From the NCBI RefSeq assembly GCF_016634425.1, contig NZ_JAEPES010000005.1, positions 124,001 to 188,000 of the forward strand: 64,000 nucleotides of DNA. The letters are read 5' to 3'. The notes under the pieces are model-generated. The model was not told the origin of the DNA and made no database searches. It saw only the letters and a program-made list of their open reading frames with translations. Below, in pieces: positions 43,798 to 53,323 of this stretch (its first letter is position 1; each line of letters opens with the position of its first letter). Position numbers and translations under genes: made by a program. The stretch is from Lacisediminihabitans changchengi. GTDB taxonomy: Bacteria; Actinomycetota; Actinomycetes; Actinomycetales; Microbacteriaceae.

Positions 43798-43848
43798 GGG
43801 GTGAGGGACGGCCGGGAACGACGGAGGGGTGAGGGACGGCCGGGAGCG
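43793..43848 (+). repeat. G-rich tandem repeat, two 28-bp units
   Basis: ACGGAGGGGTGAGGGACGGC opens two adjacent 28-base units (43793 and 43821), followed by decayed G-rich sequence to about 43910 with no gene. It is strand-wise the mirror of the C-rich tract at 42517-42590. Confidence 0.85.
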
Positions 43849-43927
43849 GCGGACGGGGTGAGGGGAGGAGACAGCGGACGAGCCGGGGTGGGGGAGGGAG
43901 GGGCCCCCCGGAGAGCGGATGTCCGCG

Positions 43928-44419
43928 CTAGTCGTCCGCCGGGATGGGCGTCGGCACGTGGCTCTCGTGCAGCGTCAGCGGCCGCGGCTCGTCGTTCTTC
44001 TCCTCGCGGAACACCCACAGGCGGTAGAAGGTGAACCGGAACGCGGTGCCGAGCACCAGGCCGATGACATTGCTGGAGATGTTGTCGGCCAGCACCGAGG
44101 TGTAGCCGAGCACGTAGTGCGACACCCACAGGCAGCCGAGGCCGATGAGCAGGCCGCCACCGCTGACGAGGGCGAATTCGAGACCCTCGCGGGCCACGTT
44201 CGGGCGCTTGCGATCACCGAACGTCCAGTAGCGGTTGCCGATCCAGTTGACGATGATGGCCAGCAGGGTGGAGACGATCTTCGCGTAGAGCGGGCCGTGC
44301 GACACGTCATCCGGTGACAGGACCGTGGCGCGCAGGAGGTTGAACACCCCGACGTCGATCAGAAAGCCGACGCCGCCGACGAGTCCGAAGCGGACGAGCT
44401 GGGCGAACAGACGGCGCAT
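43928..44419 (-). CDS. GtrA-family membrane protein
   Basis: A 163-residue protein with four membrane spans, of the GtrA/DPMS family thought to help move or anchor polyprenyl-linked sugars. The start LVRFGLVGGVGFLIDVGVFN is the family hallmark, with IVNWIGNRYWTFGDRK after the second or third span and FRFTFYRLWVF near the end. ATG 44419 follows AAGGAACAC; an upstream TTG/ATG extension of 14 codons is less likely. It is divergent from purK. Confidence 0.88.
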   Translation of the reverse strand: MRRLFAQLVRFGLVGGVGFLIDVGVFNLLRATVLSPDDVSHGPLYAKIVSTLLAIIVNWIGNRYWTFGDRKRPNVAREGLEFALVSGGGLLIGLGCLWVSHYVLGYTSVLADNISSNVIGLVLGTAFRFTFYRLWVFREEKNDEPRPLTLHESHVPTPIPADD

Positions 44420-44504
44420 GTGTTCCTTGTGCGATGAGCGAAGATTGAGGGGTCGGAGCAATCCTAATTGCGTCTAATGCCAGCGAACTGACCAGGGAGA
44501 AACC

Positions 44505-45632
44505 ATGCCAACAGTCGGAGTGATCGGCGGCGGCCAGCTTGCCAGGATGATGATCCCCGCGGCGGTGAACCTCGGGCTCGAGCTGCGCGTGCTGGCCGAG
44601 ACTGCAGGGGAGTCAGCAGCGATGGCCGTGACGTCCATCGGCAGTCACACCTCCCTCGACGACGTGCTGGCCTTCGCCGAGACCGTCGACGTGGTGACCT
44701 TCGACCATGAGCACGTGCCGCAGGAGATTTTGCGCGAACTGGTGAGCCGCGGCATCCGTGTGCGTCCGGCCCCCGACGCGCTGCTGTACGCACAAGACAA
44801 GCTGCTGATGCGCGAGAAGCTGGCCGAGTTCGGCCTGCCGATGCCGGAGTGGGCACGCATCGAAAAAGCGGCTGACTTGGACGCGTTCCTCGCCGACAAC
44901 GGCGGGCGGGTGGTGGTGAAAACCGCCCGAGGTGGTTACGACGGCAAGGGCGTGCGCGTGGTGTCGAGCGCCGCCGAGATCGAGGACTGGCTGGCCCTCG
45001 GCGAGCCGCTGCTGGCGGAGGAGCTGGTCGAGTTCCAGCGCGAGCTCGCGCAACTGGTGGCCCGCCGCGATTCGGGCGAGCTCGTCGCCTGGCCCGTGGT
45101 GGAGAGCATCCAGCGTGACGGCGTCTGCGCCGAGGTGATCGCCCCCGCTCCCGACTCCGAGGGGCGCGTGGCGGATGTCGCGGCCCAGATCGCGCGGACG
45201 GTGGCCGAGGGACTCGGCGTCACCGGCGTTCTCGCGGTGGAGCTGTTCCAGACCACCGACCAGCGCCTGCTCATTAACGAGCTCGCGATGCGTCCGCACA
45301 ACACCGGCCACTGGACCCAGGATGCCGCCGTCACCAGCCAGTTCGAACAGCACCTGCGTGCCGTGCTCGACCTGCCTCTGGGGTCGACGGATGCCCGCGA
45401 CACCTGGGCGGTCATGGTCAATATCCTGGGTGGGCCGGCCGAGGGTTCGCTGGCGGATCGCTACCCGCACGCGTTCGCCGATCAGCCGGCCGTGAAGGTG
45501 CACAACTACGGCAAGACCCCGCGCCCGGGGCGCAAGGTCGGTCACGTCAACGCGTACGGCCCGGATCTCACCGAAACCGTGGTGTTGGCGCGCGCCGCTG
45601 CGGCCTACTTTCAGGAGCAGAACCTAGGCTGA
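44505..45632 (+). CDS. purK: N5-carboxyaminoimidazole ribonucleotide synthase
   Basis: ATP-grasp enzyme of purine synthesis, carboxylating AIR to N5-CAIR. The 375-residue protein begins [20 protein letters not shown], has [44 protein letters not shown] and [20 protein letters not shown]. These are the canonical PurK blocks in order. ACCAGGGAGAAACC gives the ribosome site. purE follows after 5 bases. Confidence 0.97.
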   Translation: MPTVGVIGGGQLARMMIPAAVNLGLELRVLAETAGESAAMAVTSIGSHTSLDDVLAFAETVDVVTFDHEHVPQEILRELVSRGIRVRPAPDALLYAQDKLLMREKLAEFGLPMPEWARIEKAADLDAFLADNGGRVVVKTARGGYDGKGVRVVSSAAEIEDWLALGEPLLAEELVEFQRELAQLVARRDSGELVAWPVVESIQRDGVCAEVIAPAPDSEGRVADVAAQIARTVAEGLGVTGVLAVELFQTTDQRLLINELAMRPHNTGHWTQDAAVTSQFEQHLRAVLDLPLGSTDARDTWAVMVNILGGPAEGSLADRYPHAFADQPAVKVHNYGKTPRPGRKVGHVNAYGPDLTETVVLARAAAAYFQEQNLG

Positions 45633-45637
45633 TTGCC

Positions 45638-46132
45638 ATGCCCGAGCCCCGCGTCGCCGTCATCATGGGATCAGACTCCGACTGGAACGTGATGAAGGCC
45701 GCCGCCGACGTGCTCACCCAGTTCGGCATCGATTTCGAGGTGGAGGTCGTCTCCGCCCACCGCACCCCTGACAAGATGATGGCGTTCGGCACGCAGGCGG
45801 CCGGTCGCGGGCTTCGCGTCATCATCGCCGGCGCCGGTGGCGCGGCGCACCTCCCCGGCATGGTGGCCTCCGTCACCACGCTTCCCGTCATCGGCGTGCC
45901 GGTTCCGCTGGCCAAGCTCGACGGTCTCGATTCTCTGCTGTCGATCGTGCAGATGCCCGCCGGGATTCCCGTGGCGACGGTGAGCATCGGGGGAGCGCAG
46001 AACGCCGGTCTTCTCGCGGTGCGGATGCTCGCGGCATCCGACCCCCAGCTCACGGAGCGACTGCTCGAGTACGCCGCGTCGCTGGCGGCGCTGGTGGAGC
46101 AGAAGAACACGGCGTTACAGGCGAGCTTGTGA
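45638..46132 (+). CDS. purE: N5-carboxyaminoimidazole ribonucleotide mutase
   Basis: Moves the carboxyl group of N5-CAIR to carbon 4. The 164-residue protein has [48 protein letters not shown] and [12 protein letters not shown], all typical of class I PurE. Its stop overlaps the GTG of the LCP protein gene. Confidence 0.97.
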   Translation: MPEPRVAVIMGSDSDWNVMKAAADVLTQFGIDFEVEVVSAHRTPDKMMAFGTQAAGRGLRVIIAGAGGAAHLPGMVASVTTLPVIGVPVPLAKLDGLDSLLSIVQMPAGIPVATVSIGGAQNAGLLAVRMLAASDPQLTERLLEYAASLAALVEQKNTALQASL

Positions 46133-47463
46133 GCGCAACCACCTCCGTTCGATTCCCCGGGGCGGCGCCCTCCGAGGTGATGGCGCGTCGAGCCTGGTGG
46201 CTGGTCGCGCTCAACCTGCTCATCCCGGGGTCGGCGCAGTTGCTCGCCGGCAATCGTAAGGTCGGCCGGTTTGCTGTCTCGACCACGTTCTTCCTCTGGG
46301 GCCTGGCCCTCGTCGCCCTGGTCACCTGGCTGGTCGCGCACACGGCGATCTACTCGATCGTCACCAGTGTGATCGGGCTGACCGCCCTGCAGGTCTTGTT
46401 CGCCGCATTCGCGATCCTCTGGACGATCCTCACCCTCGACACGCTCCGGATGGTGCGGCTCGTGAAGCTCGCGCCGGCGGCTGGTGTGCTGGTCGCGTTC
46501 GTCACCGTTGCGGGGCTCGTACTCACCGCGGGCAGCGCCGGCTATGCGGCCGTCTCGACCGGAGCCGCCCGATCGGCTCTCTCCCAGATATTCGGGGGCT
46601 CGTCAATGGCGACGCCGGTCGACGGCCGGTACAACATCCTGCTGCTCGGTGGCGACGCCGGCCCCGACCGCACGGGTCTCCGGCCCGACAGTACCTCGGT
46701 GGCCAGCGTCGATGCCGTAACCGGCGCGACGACGATCATCGGCATCCCCCGCAACCTGGAGAAGGCGACGTTCACGAAGGGTTCGCCTCTGTGGGGGCCC
46801 TTCCCCGACGGCTACAACTGCGGTGATCAATGCCTGATCGACTACATCTACACGTATGCCGAAGAACATCCGTCCCTGTACCCGAAGGCGACCGAGCAGG
46901 GATCGTCGCCGGGCATTCAGGCGATGATGGATGCCGCGGGCGGGGTCACGGGACTCACGATCCAGTACTTCGCCCTGATCGACATGCAGGGCTTCGCCGA
47001 CCTGGTCGATGCAGTCGGCGGCGTCACGGTCGACGTGCCGGCCCGGCTCGCCTACGGGCCCGTGACGGCCAAGCAGCCCTACGGCTACTTCGAGGCCGGC
47101 AAACAGCACCTCGATGGTGCCCTCGCGCTCTGGTACGGCCGCTCGCGCTATAACGGCAGTGACTTCGATCGCATGGAGCGCCAGCGCCAGGTGCAGACGG
47201 CGATCATCCAGCAGGTGCAGCCGTCGGTGGTCGTCACAAAGTTTCAGGAGATCGCGGCGGCGGGGGCCCAGGTGATCAAGACGGATGTCCCTACCGCGGC
47301 GATTCCCGGATTCATCGACCTTGCCGGCAAGGGTCGCAAACTCCCGGTGACGCAGCTCGAGCTGGTGCCGCCGCAGTTCGACAACGGCAACCCAAACTAC
47401 GACAAGATCCACGCCGCGGTGAAGGTTGCGACGTCCCCGGTGACGGCGACGCCAACTCCTTAA
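46129..47463 (+). CDS. LytR-CpsA-Psr (LCP) family cell-wall glycopolymer ligase
   Basis: Probably transfers lipid-linked glycopolymers to peptidoglycan outside the cell. After a cytoplasmic N-terminus there are about four hydrophobic segments in residues 20-140, more than the single span of simple LCP proteins. The extracellular LCP domain follows: [20 protein letters not shown], a GIPRNL motif, [24 protein letters not shown] and [15 protein letters not shown] with the conserved arginines. It is translationally coupled to purE and sits next to the polysaccharide locus. Confidence 0.92.
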   Translation: MSATTSVRFPGAAPSEVMARRAWWLVALNLLIPGSAQLLAGNRKVGRFAVSTTFFLWGLALVALVTWLVAHTAIYSIVTSVIGLTALQVLFAAFAILWTILTLDTLRMVRLVKLAPAAGVLVAFVTVAGLVLTAGSAGYAAVSTGAARSALSQIFGGSSMATPVDGRYNILLLGGDAGPDRTGLRPDSTSVASVDAVTGATTIIGIPRNLEKATFTKGSPLWGPFPDGYNCGDQCLIDYIYTYAEEHPSLYPKATEQGSSPGIQAMMDAAGGVTGLTIQYFALIDMQGFADLVDAVGGVTVDVPARLAYGPVTAKQPYGYFEAGKQHLDGALALWYGRSRYNGSDFDRMERQRQVQTAIIQQVQPSVVVTKFQEIAAAGAQVIKTDVPTAAIPGFIDLAGKGRKLPVTQLELVPPQFDNGNPNYDKIHAAVKVATSPVTATPTP

Positions 47464-47466
47464 CCG

Positions 47467-48609
47467 CTAGAGGTCGGCGTGTAGCTGCCAGACCTTCTCG
47501 GCGGAGTCTTTCCAGCTGAAGGTCTTGGCGCGGTCCTGCCCCTCGTAGCCCATCCGCTCGGCCAGGGCCGGGTCGTTCAGCACGGTGGCGATCGCTTCCG
47601 CGAGCCGTTCAGGATACGTCGCCCGGTCAGCGCGGGCGACCGCGATGCCCGCGCCCGCCGACACCTCAAGCAGAGCCGGGTCATCCGAGTGCACGACGGG
47701 CGTACCGAGGCTGAATGCCTCCACCATCGGGAGTCCGAAACCCTCGGCGAGGCTCGGGTACACGAAAACGGATGCGCGGTCGAGCGCGACGGCGAGGTCG
47801 GCGTCGGCCAGGTACCCCAGCGACCGTACGCGGCCTTCTTCGAGTCCGGCCTCGGCGGCCACCGCGGCCAGATCGAGCCCCTGCCACCCCTCCGGTCCGG
47901 CCACGAGCAGCGGGATGTCCGCCAACTCCGGCTGCTTCAGGGCGTTGATGAGCTCGATGACGCCCTTGTGCGTCTGCAGCGTTCCCACGCTGAGCAGATA
48001 GCGGTCGGGCAGCTCCATGCGAGCTGCGCGCTCGTCTGGGTCGACCGGGAGTCGCAGCTTGGAACTGACGGCCCCGCCGATCACCCGCACCCGTTCGCCG
48101 AAATCGAAGATATTTTTCAGCCCCGCTGCTACCGCGTGGGTGGGGACGACCACGGCATCCGCGTACTTGTATGCGCGCTTGGCCATCGCTTTGTACCAGC
48201 CGAGCCGGCGCGAGGTGAGTGCCTCGGGATTGGTCCACGGAACGACGTCGTGGATCGTGACGACGACCTGTTCGCCCTGGTTGTTGACGCGGTCGTGACG
48301 GGCCAGGGGTGCGAACAAGCCGGTGGCGTGCAGCATGCCAGAGCCCGGGAGCCGGGTGAAGCCGTGCTGCCAGGCGAGCTCGAGTTCGCGGCGGGCGAGG
48401 GTTGTCTTGTGCAGTCCCGCGAGACCGGGAAGGAGTGTCTGGATGAGCTCGTAGTCGGCCTCAGAGGAGGCGGACACCACCCCGGCGACGTTGCAGCCGA
48501 GTGGAGCAGTGGCGATCAGCTGCCGGGTCAACTCCTCGGTGTATCGGCCGATACCGCCCGGGATGGGGGCGACGATCTGGTCGACGATCACGCGCAGAGT
48601 CGTGGTCAT
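47467..48609 (-). CDS. GT4-family glycosyltransferase
   Basis: A 380-residue GT-B glycosyltransferase. The N-terminal domain has PGGIGRYTEELTRQL and TIHDVVPW; the C-terminal donor domain has YLLSVGTLQTHKGVIELINA, LLVAGPEGW, VRSLGYLADADLAVAL and SLAEGFGLPMVEAFSLGTPV with the ExxxxxxxE-type catalytic pair. Donor and acceptor are not evident. Its stop faces the LCP gene stop, only three bases apart. Confidence 0.88.
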   Translation of the reverse strand: MTTTLRVIVDQIVAPIPGGIGRYTEELTRQLIATAPLGCNVAGVVSASSEADYELIQTLLPGLAGLHKTTLARRELELAWQHGFTRLPGSGMLHATGLFAPLARHDRVNNQGEQVVVTIHDVVPWTNPEALTSRRLGWYKAMAKRAYKYADAVVVPTHAVAAGLKNIFDFGERVRVIGGAVSSKLRLPVDPDERAARMELPDRYLLSVGTLQTHKGVIELINALKQPELADIPLLVAGPEGWQGLDLAAVAAEAGLEEGRVRSLGYLADADLAVALDRASVFVYPSLAEGFGLPMVEAFSLGTPVVHSDDPALLEVSAGAGIAVARADRATYPERLAEAIATVLNDPALAERMGYEGQDRAKTFSWKDSAEKVWQLHADL

Positions 48610-48686
48610 GGTGCTCCAATGTGATTGCCGGATGTTGTCCGAACCCCCACAGGGAGTTTACCCGCGGGGTCCAAAGCCCTTCGCAG

Positions 48687-49089
48687 CTAGTCGGCCCACG
48701 CTCCCAGGGTGAACAACCAGGTGTTGATGCCGAGCAGCACAAGCCCGAAGGCCAGCAACGCCCAGTACACCCAGCGCCGCTTCAGCAGCAGCGCTACCAG
48801 TCCGGCGCAGCAGAGCAGCGCGAATACGATGTCGATTACGAGCTGAAAACGCACGTCCGCAGCGGGCTTGCCGCACCCGAGAACAGGCGGGCGAGCCCGC
48901 CCGCCCGCGCGGGGTAGCCCGGAAAGAACGCCACCCAAGTGGAGTGCGAGTCGACAGAGAAGTAACCGCTCTTCGCGATGTCGGCGAAGTAGAGGCTGTC
49001 CCACCGTCGAACACAGGGGCGCGCCAGCGCGCGCGACCGCAGCCAATGGCCGGTTTCTCAGTGATGGTCGGGCTCGGCGCGCTGGTCAC
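48687..49089 (-). pseudogene. Remnant of a GT-C (PIG-V-like) mannosyltransferase gene
   Basis: Three different minus-strand frames carry pieces of one membrane glycosyltransferase. The middle frame (about 48860-49055) reads RRWDSLYFADIAKSGYFSVD, then TWVAFFPGYPA, matching the W-D-S...GY...FFP-YP pattern of PIG-V-like enzymes. The last frame (48687 to about 48870) has two membrane spans, VIDIVFALLCCAGLVALLL and YWALLAFGLVLLGINTW, ending GAWAD. The intact enzyme has about 400 residues; only about 130 codons remain, so frameshifts plus a large internal deletion are inferred. A sequencing error could explain a shift but not the missing middle. Confidence 0.65.
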
Positions 49090-49115
49090 GACTCGAACTT
49101 TACGGTGCGCTGTCG

Positions 49116-49967
49116 TTACGGCGTGATGGCGCCGTTCGCGGCCGCCTCGCTCAGCGCTTCGCGCCAGTCGCGCATCGGAGCAAGCCCGGCCGCGGCCCAG
49201 GCGTCGTGCCCGAGCACGGAGTAACTCGGCCGTGGTGCCGGGCGCACGAAGTCGGCACTGGTCGTCGGGAGCACCCGCGCCGGGTCCAGGCCGGCCTCGA
49301 TGTAGATCGCCTTGGCGAAGTCGAACCAGGTCGTCTCGCCACTGTTGGTGCCGTGATAGATGCCGGCTGGGGCATCCGAATCGACCAGCGCGACGATTTG
49401 GGCCGCGAGGTCGCCGGTCCAGGTCGGCTGTCCGCGCTGATCGTCGACGACCGAGACGGTGTCGTGGGTGGCAGCCAGCTTCACCATGGTCTTAGCGAAG
49501 TTCGCGCCGCCGGCACCGTAAAGCCAGGCCGTGCGCACGACGTAGGTGCCATCGGGGTGCGCTTCCAGCGCGAGCCGCTCGCCTTCGCCCTTCGTGCGGC
49601 CGTAGGCCGAGATCGGTCCGCGCGGGGTGTTCTCGGCGTACGGCGTCGTGGCCGAGCCGTCGAAGACGTAGTCGGTCGACACGGTCACCAGCTTGGCGCC
49701 GGTCTCCGATGCCGCGATCGCGAGATTCTGCACGCCGACAGCGTTCACGGCATAGGCCGTATCCTCGTCGGTCTCGGCCGCGTCGACCTTCGTGTAGGCA
49801 GATGCATTGATCATCACGTCGTGCCCGGCAACCGCAGCACGCACGGACTCCAGGTCGGTGACGTCGAGGTCGGCGCGACCGAGAGCGGTGACGTGTCGTC
49901 CGGCAAGCGCGAGTTGCAGGTCGCGGCCCAGCTGGCCGTGTGCACCGGCGATCAGGTAGCGGGTCAC
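49116..49967 (-). CDS. rfbD: dTDP-4-dehydrorhamnose reductase
   Basis: Last step of dTDP-L-rhamnose synthesis. The 283-residue short-chain reductase has the NAD(P) motif IAGAHGQLGRDLQLAL, VINASAYTKVDAAETDE (seen as MINASAYTKVDAAE), TDYVFDGS, and the active-site YGRTKGEGE. GTG 49967 overlaps the rfbB stop as GTGA, so the longer frame is rejected. It is downstream of rfbB in a two-gene unit. Confidence 0.95.
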   Translation of the reverse strand: MTRYLIAGAHGQLGRDLQLALAGRHVTALGRADLDVTDLESVRAAVAGHDVMINASAYTKVDAAETDEDTAYAVNAVGVQNLAIAASETGAKLVTVSTDYVFDGSATTPYAENTPRGPISAYGRTKGEGERLALEAHPDGTYVVRTAWLYGAGGANFAKTMVKLAATHDTVSVVDDQRGQPTWTGDLAAQIVALVDSDAPAGIYHGTNSGETTWFDFAKAIYIEAGLDPARVLPTTSADFVRPAPRPSYSVLGHDAWAAAGLAPMRDWREALSEAAANGAITP

Positions 49968-50947
49968 AGCGCTGCGCGCTCCTTCAGCGGCTCCCACCAT
50001 GCACGATTCTCGCGGTACCACTGCACGACGTCGGCGAGGCCCTGCTCGAACGGCACCTGCGGCTCGTAGCCGAGTTCGGCCTGGATCTTGGAGATGTCCA
50101 CGCTGTAACGCAGGTCGTGGCCGAGGCGGTCCTGCACGCGGTCGACGTACGACCAGTCTTTGCCGGTCGCCTGCAGCAGCAGCTCGGTCAGCTCCTTGTT
50201 GGTGAGTTCGGTGCCGCCACCGATGTTGTAGATCTCGCCGGCGCGGCCGCGCGTGAGCACCATCGCGATGCCGCGGGTGTGGTCATCCACATGCAGCCAG
50301 TCACGGATGTTGTTGCCCTCGCCGTAGAGCGGCACGTGCTTGTCGTCGATGAGGTTCGTGACGAACAGCGGGATGACTTTCTCGGGGAAGTGGTACGGGC
50401 CGTAGTTGTTCGAGCAGCGGGTGATCGACACGTTGAGGCCGTGGGTGCGGAAGTAGCTGCGCGCGAGCAGGTCGCTGCCGGCCTTCGACGCGGAGTACGG
50501 CGAGTTCGGCTCCAACGGGCGGGTCTCGTCCCACGATCCCTCGGCGATGGAGCCGTAGACCTCATCGGTGGAGACGTGCACGAAGCGCTGGAGGTTCGAG
50601 CGGAGCGCAGCATCCAGCAGTCGCTGCGTGCCGAGCACGTTGGTCTCGACGAAGATGCCGGAGTCGCGCACCGAGCGGTCGACGTGCGACTCAGCGGCGA
50701 AGTGCACGACGGCGTCGACGGTCGGGAACAGCTGGTCGAGAAGTTCAGAATCGCGGATGTCGCCCTTGACGAAGGAATACCGCGGCGAGTCCGCAATGGG
50801 GGCGAGATTCTCGAGGTTGCCCGAGTAGGTCAGCGCGTCGAGCACGACGACCTCGGCGCCTTCGAGGCCGGGGTAGGCGTCCTGCAGCGTGCGACGGACA
50901 AAGTTCGAGCCGATAAAACCGGCGCCGCCGGTGACGAGAATTTTCAT
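49964..50947 (-). CDS. rfbB: dTDP-glucose 4,6-dehydratase
   Basis: Converts dTDP-glucose to the 4-keto-6-deoxy sugar. The 327-residue protein starts MKILVTGGAGFIGSNFVRR, has HFAAESHVDRSV, STDEVYG, and the catalytic YSASKAGSD; RCSNNYGPYHFPEKVIPLF is diagnostic. Twelve upstream codons are in frame, but ATG 50947 is the family start. With rfbD here and rfbC-rfbA at 57.8-59.3 kb, the rhamnose pathway is complete. Confidence 0.96.
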   Translation of the reverse strand: MKILVTGGAGFIGSNFVRRTLQDAYPGLEGAEVVVLDALTYSGNLENLAPIADSPRYSFVKGDIRDSELLDQLFPTVDAVVHFAAESHVDRSVRDSGIFVETNVLGTQRLLDAALRSNLQRFVHVSTDEVYGSIAEGSWDETRPLEPNSPYSASKAGSDLLARSYFRTHGLNVSITRCSNNYGPYHFPEKVIPLFVTNLIDDKHVPLYGEGNNIRDWLHVDDHTRGIAMVLTRGRAGEIYNIGGGTELTNKELTELLLQATGKDWSYVDRVQDRLGHDLRYSVDISKIQAELGYEPQVPFEQGLADVVQWYRENRAWWEPLKERAAL

Positions 50948-51168
50948 GCCTGAAATCTTTCGGAAGGGAGCGGTCCTATGCAAAAAGGTCTCCCTGATCC
51001 TACCGGTCGGGCTATTTTGCCCGGACGGGGGGTTGGCTGGACCGGCGTTGACTGGTTATATCGTCGAGGGAAGAAAACCCGGTCTCTTCTCGAAACAGCG
51101 CCTGTGCGGCGCGCTGTAGCGCTTAGGCGTCCAAGGTTGGTCGCTCGTTAGTATGCAAGAGCTTTGGT

Positions 51169-53247
51169 ATGACCGACTCGGGATGTGGACACATGCGGTA
51201 CAGGACATCGATTCCTCTTATGGGGGCACGTAATCGCGGCCGACTGGTCGCCGCGGGTCTCTCGCTGGCGCTGCTCGTCGGAGGGCTGGTGGCGATTCAG
51301 TCTCCAACTGCCGCACAGGCTCTCGACGGCTCCCAGTTCAACGCTGGCCACATCATCGACGACTCGAAGTTCTACGACGGCAACGCCCTGTCGCAGGCGC
51401 AGATCCAGTCGTTTCTGGAGTCGAAGCAACCGGGCGCATGTGGGGCGAACGGCTGTCTCAAGAGTTATGTGACCCCAACGACGAGCCAGCCGTCACGGAG
51501 CTCTTCGGCTACCGGCAATCTGGTCTGCAGCGCCTATCCGAGTGAAGGCAACGAGTCGGCCGCTCGCATCATCTTCAAAGTGCAGCAGGCGTGTGGCATC
51601 AGCGCCCGGGTAATTCTGGTGACCCTGCAAAAGGAGGAGGCGCTCATCACCGGCACCTCGCCGACGCTGGCCAATCTGAGAATTGCAATGGGGTACGCCT
51701 GCCCAGATCACGGTGCGGTGTGCGACACGAAGTACTACGGATTCTTCAACCAGATCTACTGGGGAACCTGGCAACTCAAGGTCTACAAGGCGGGGCGTTT
51801 CGCCCGGCAGCCCGGCGTGCAGGAGGTCGCTTACAGCACCGTGGCGAGTTGCGGGTCGAAGACAGTCAACGTCGACAACTATGCGACCGCCGCTCTGTAC
51901 AACTACACCCCCTACACCCCGAACGCCGCGGCCCTCGCGAACCTCTACGGGACCGCGCCGTGCGGCGCTTATGGCAACCGCAACTTCTGGGTCTACTACA
52001 ACCAATGGTTCGGCGGACCGAGCGGAGATCCTACCGGAGCACTGCAGACCGTGACCGGGGCGGCAAACAGCCTCTCCGTCACGGGATGGGCGGTCGACCC
52101 GGACGTGCTGGGCACCGCCATCAACGTGAGGGTGCGCGGTAACGGCTGGAGCACTCTCATCCCAGCCGGAGGAGCGAATGCCGCAGCCGATGCGGCCGTC
52201 CCCGGGGCCGGACCGAACCACGGGTTCGCCATGACGGTCACCGCCGCTCCTGGGACCCAATCGGTCTGCGCCGATGCGGAGAACCAGTCGCTCGGTACCG
52301 ACATCAACCTCGGCTGCACCACGGTCACCGTTGGCTCCGTTGTCACATCGTCGTCTCGAGTTGCCGGTACGGATCGCTACGACACGGCCGTTCAGATCTC
52401 GCAGAAGAACTTCGCTGCCGGGGTGCCCGTCGCCTACATCGCGTCGGGCGAGAATTTCCCGGATGCTCTCAGCGCTGTTCCGATCGCCGCTGCTCGCCGG
52501 GCACCGTTGTTGCTCGCGACCAGCGCGGCGGTGCCAGCCAATGTCCTGGCTGAACTCGCGCGACTACAGCCGCAACAGATTGTTGTTGTCGGTGGCCCTT
52601 CTGCTATCTCGGCCAGTGCTTTCGCGCAGCTGTCCTCCGTTTCGCCGAGCGTCGTGAGGATCAGCGGCACGGATCGTTTCGGTACCTCCATCGCTGTGGG
52701 AAGCAGCCTGTACGGCCCGGCGAACCCCGCGACCACCGCCTACATCGCGACCGGAGCGAACTTCCCCGATGCGATCTCGGCAGCGTCGGCCGCAGGCTCG
52801 CAGAGGGCTCCCCTGTTGTTGGTCGACGGGTCGGCCACGGCAGTTCCGTCCGCCATTGCAGACTCTCTTCGCTCGTTTGGCGTGACGAAACTCGTCATCG
52901 TGGGCGGTGAGGCGGCAATCTCAGCCGGCATGACTTCCGCTCTTGGTGCGTTCGGTACCGTCACGCGAATTGCGGGCCCGGACCGGTATTCCACCTCCGC
53001 CAGCGTCAATGCTGCAGCCTTCCCCGCGGCGACCTCTGCCTATCTCGCGACCGGCACGGCTTACGCGGACGGGCTCACCGGAGGCGCTGTCGCCGGAGCG
53101 AACTCCGTACCTCTGTTCCTCTCCCCGCAGTCTTGTGTTCCGGCATCCGTCATCGATCAGATGGTGAGAACGCGCACGGCGACTCTGACCCTGCTCGGTG
53201 GCGCGTCAGCGCTCGGCGATGGTGTTTCTGGTCTCATGCCCTGCTAG
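51169..53247 (+). CDS. Secreted protein with lysozyme-like domain and three cell-wall-binding CWB2 repeats
   Basis: A 692-residue exported protein. A basic start and hydrophobic segment (RLVAAGLSLALLVGGLVAIQ) form the signal peptide. Residues about 53-285 resemble the domain seen in many actinobacterial wall proteins, with RIIFKVQQACGISARVILVT and LQKEEALIT suggesting a transglycosylase-like fold. A beta-rich module with SVTGWAVDPD (about 295-380) follows. Residues about 385-690 hold three CWB2 repeats, each with a (T/P)DRY or TDRF motif, xATGxNFPDA and VVGG. Role: wall attachment, enzymatic activity unproven. ATG 51169 lacks a clear ribosome site; ATG 51193 or 51220 are alternatives. Confidence 0.88.
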   Translation: MTDSGCGHMRYRTSIPLMGARNRGRLVAAGLSLALLVGGLVAIQSPTAAQALDGSQFNAGHIIDDSKFYDGNALSQAQIQSFLESKQPGACGANGCLKSYVTPTTSQPSRSSSATGNLVCSAYPSEGNESAARIIFKVQQACGISARVILVTLQKEEALITGTSPTLANLRIAMGYACPDHGAVCDTKYYGFFNQIYWGTWQLKVYKAGRFARQPGVQEVAYSTVASCGSKTVNVDNYATAALYNYTPYTPNAAALANLYGTAPCGAYGNRNFWVYYNQWFGGPSGDPTGALQTVTGAANSLSVTGWAVDPDVLGTAINVRVRGNGWSTLIPAGGANAAADAAVPGAGPNHGFAMTVTAAPGTQSVCADAENQSLGTDINLGCTTVTVGSVVTSSSRVAGTDRYDTAVQISQKNFAAGVPVAYIASGENFPDALSAVPIAAARRAPLLLATSAAVPANVLAELARLQPQQIVVVGGPSAISASAFAQLSSVSPSVVRISGTDRFGTSIAVGSSLYGPANPATTAYIATGANFPDAISAASAAGSQRAPLLLVDGSATAVPSAIADSLRSFGVTKLVIVGGEAAISAGMTSALGAFGTVTRIAGPDRYSTSASVNAAAFPAATSAYLATGTAYADGLTGGAVAGANSVPLFLSPQSCVPASVIDQMVRTRTATLTLLGGASALGDGVSGLMPC

Positions 53248-53323
53248 CGTTTCTTGGGCCGAGTGGATATGGCCGTCTCCCGTCCAGCACCTCGTGCTCT
53301 ACCCGACTGGAGAGGACCATCAG

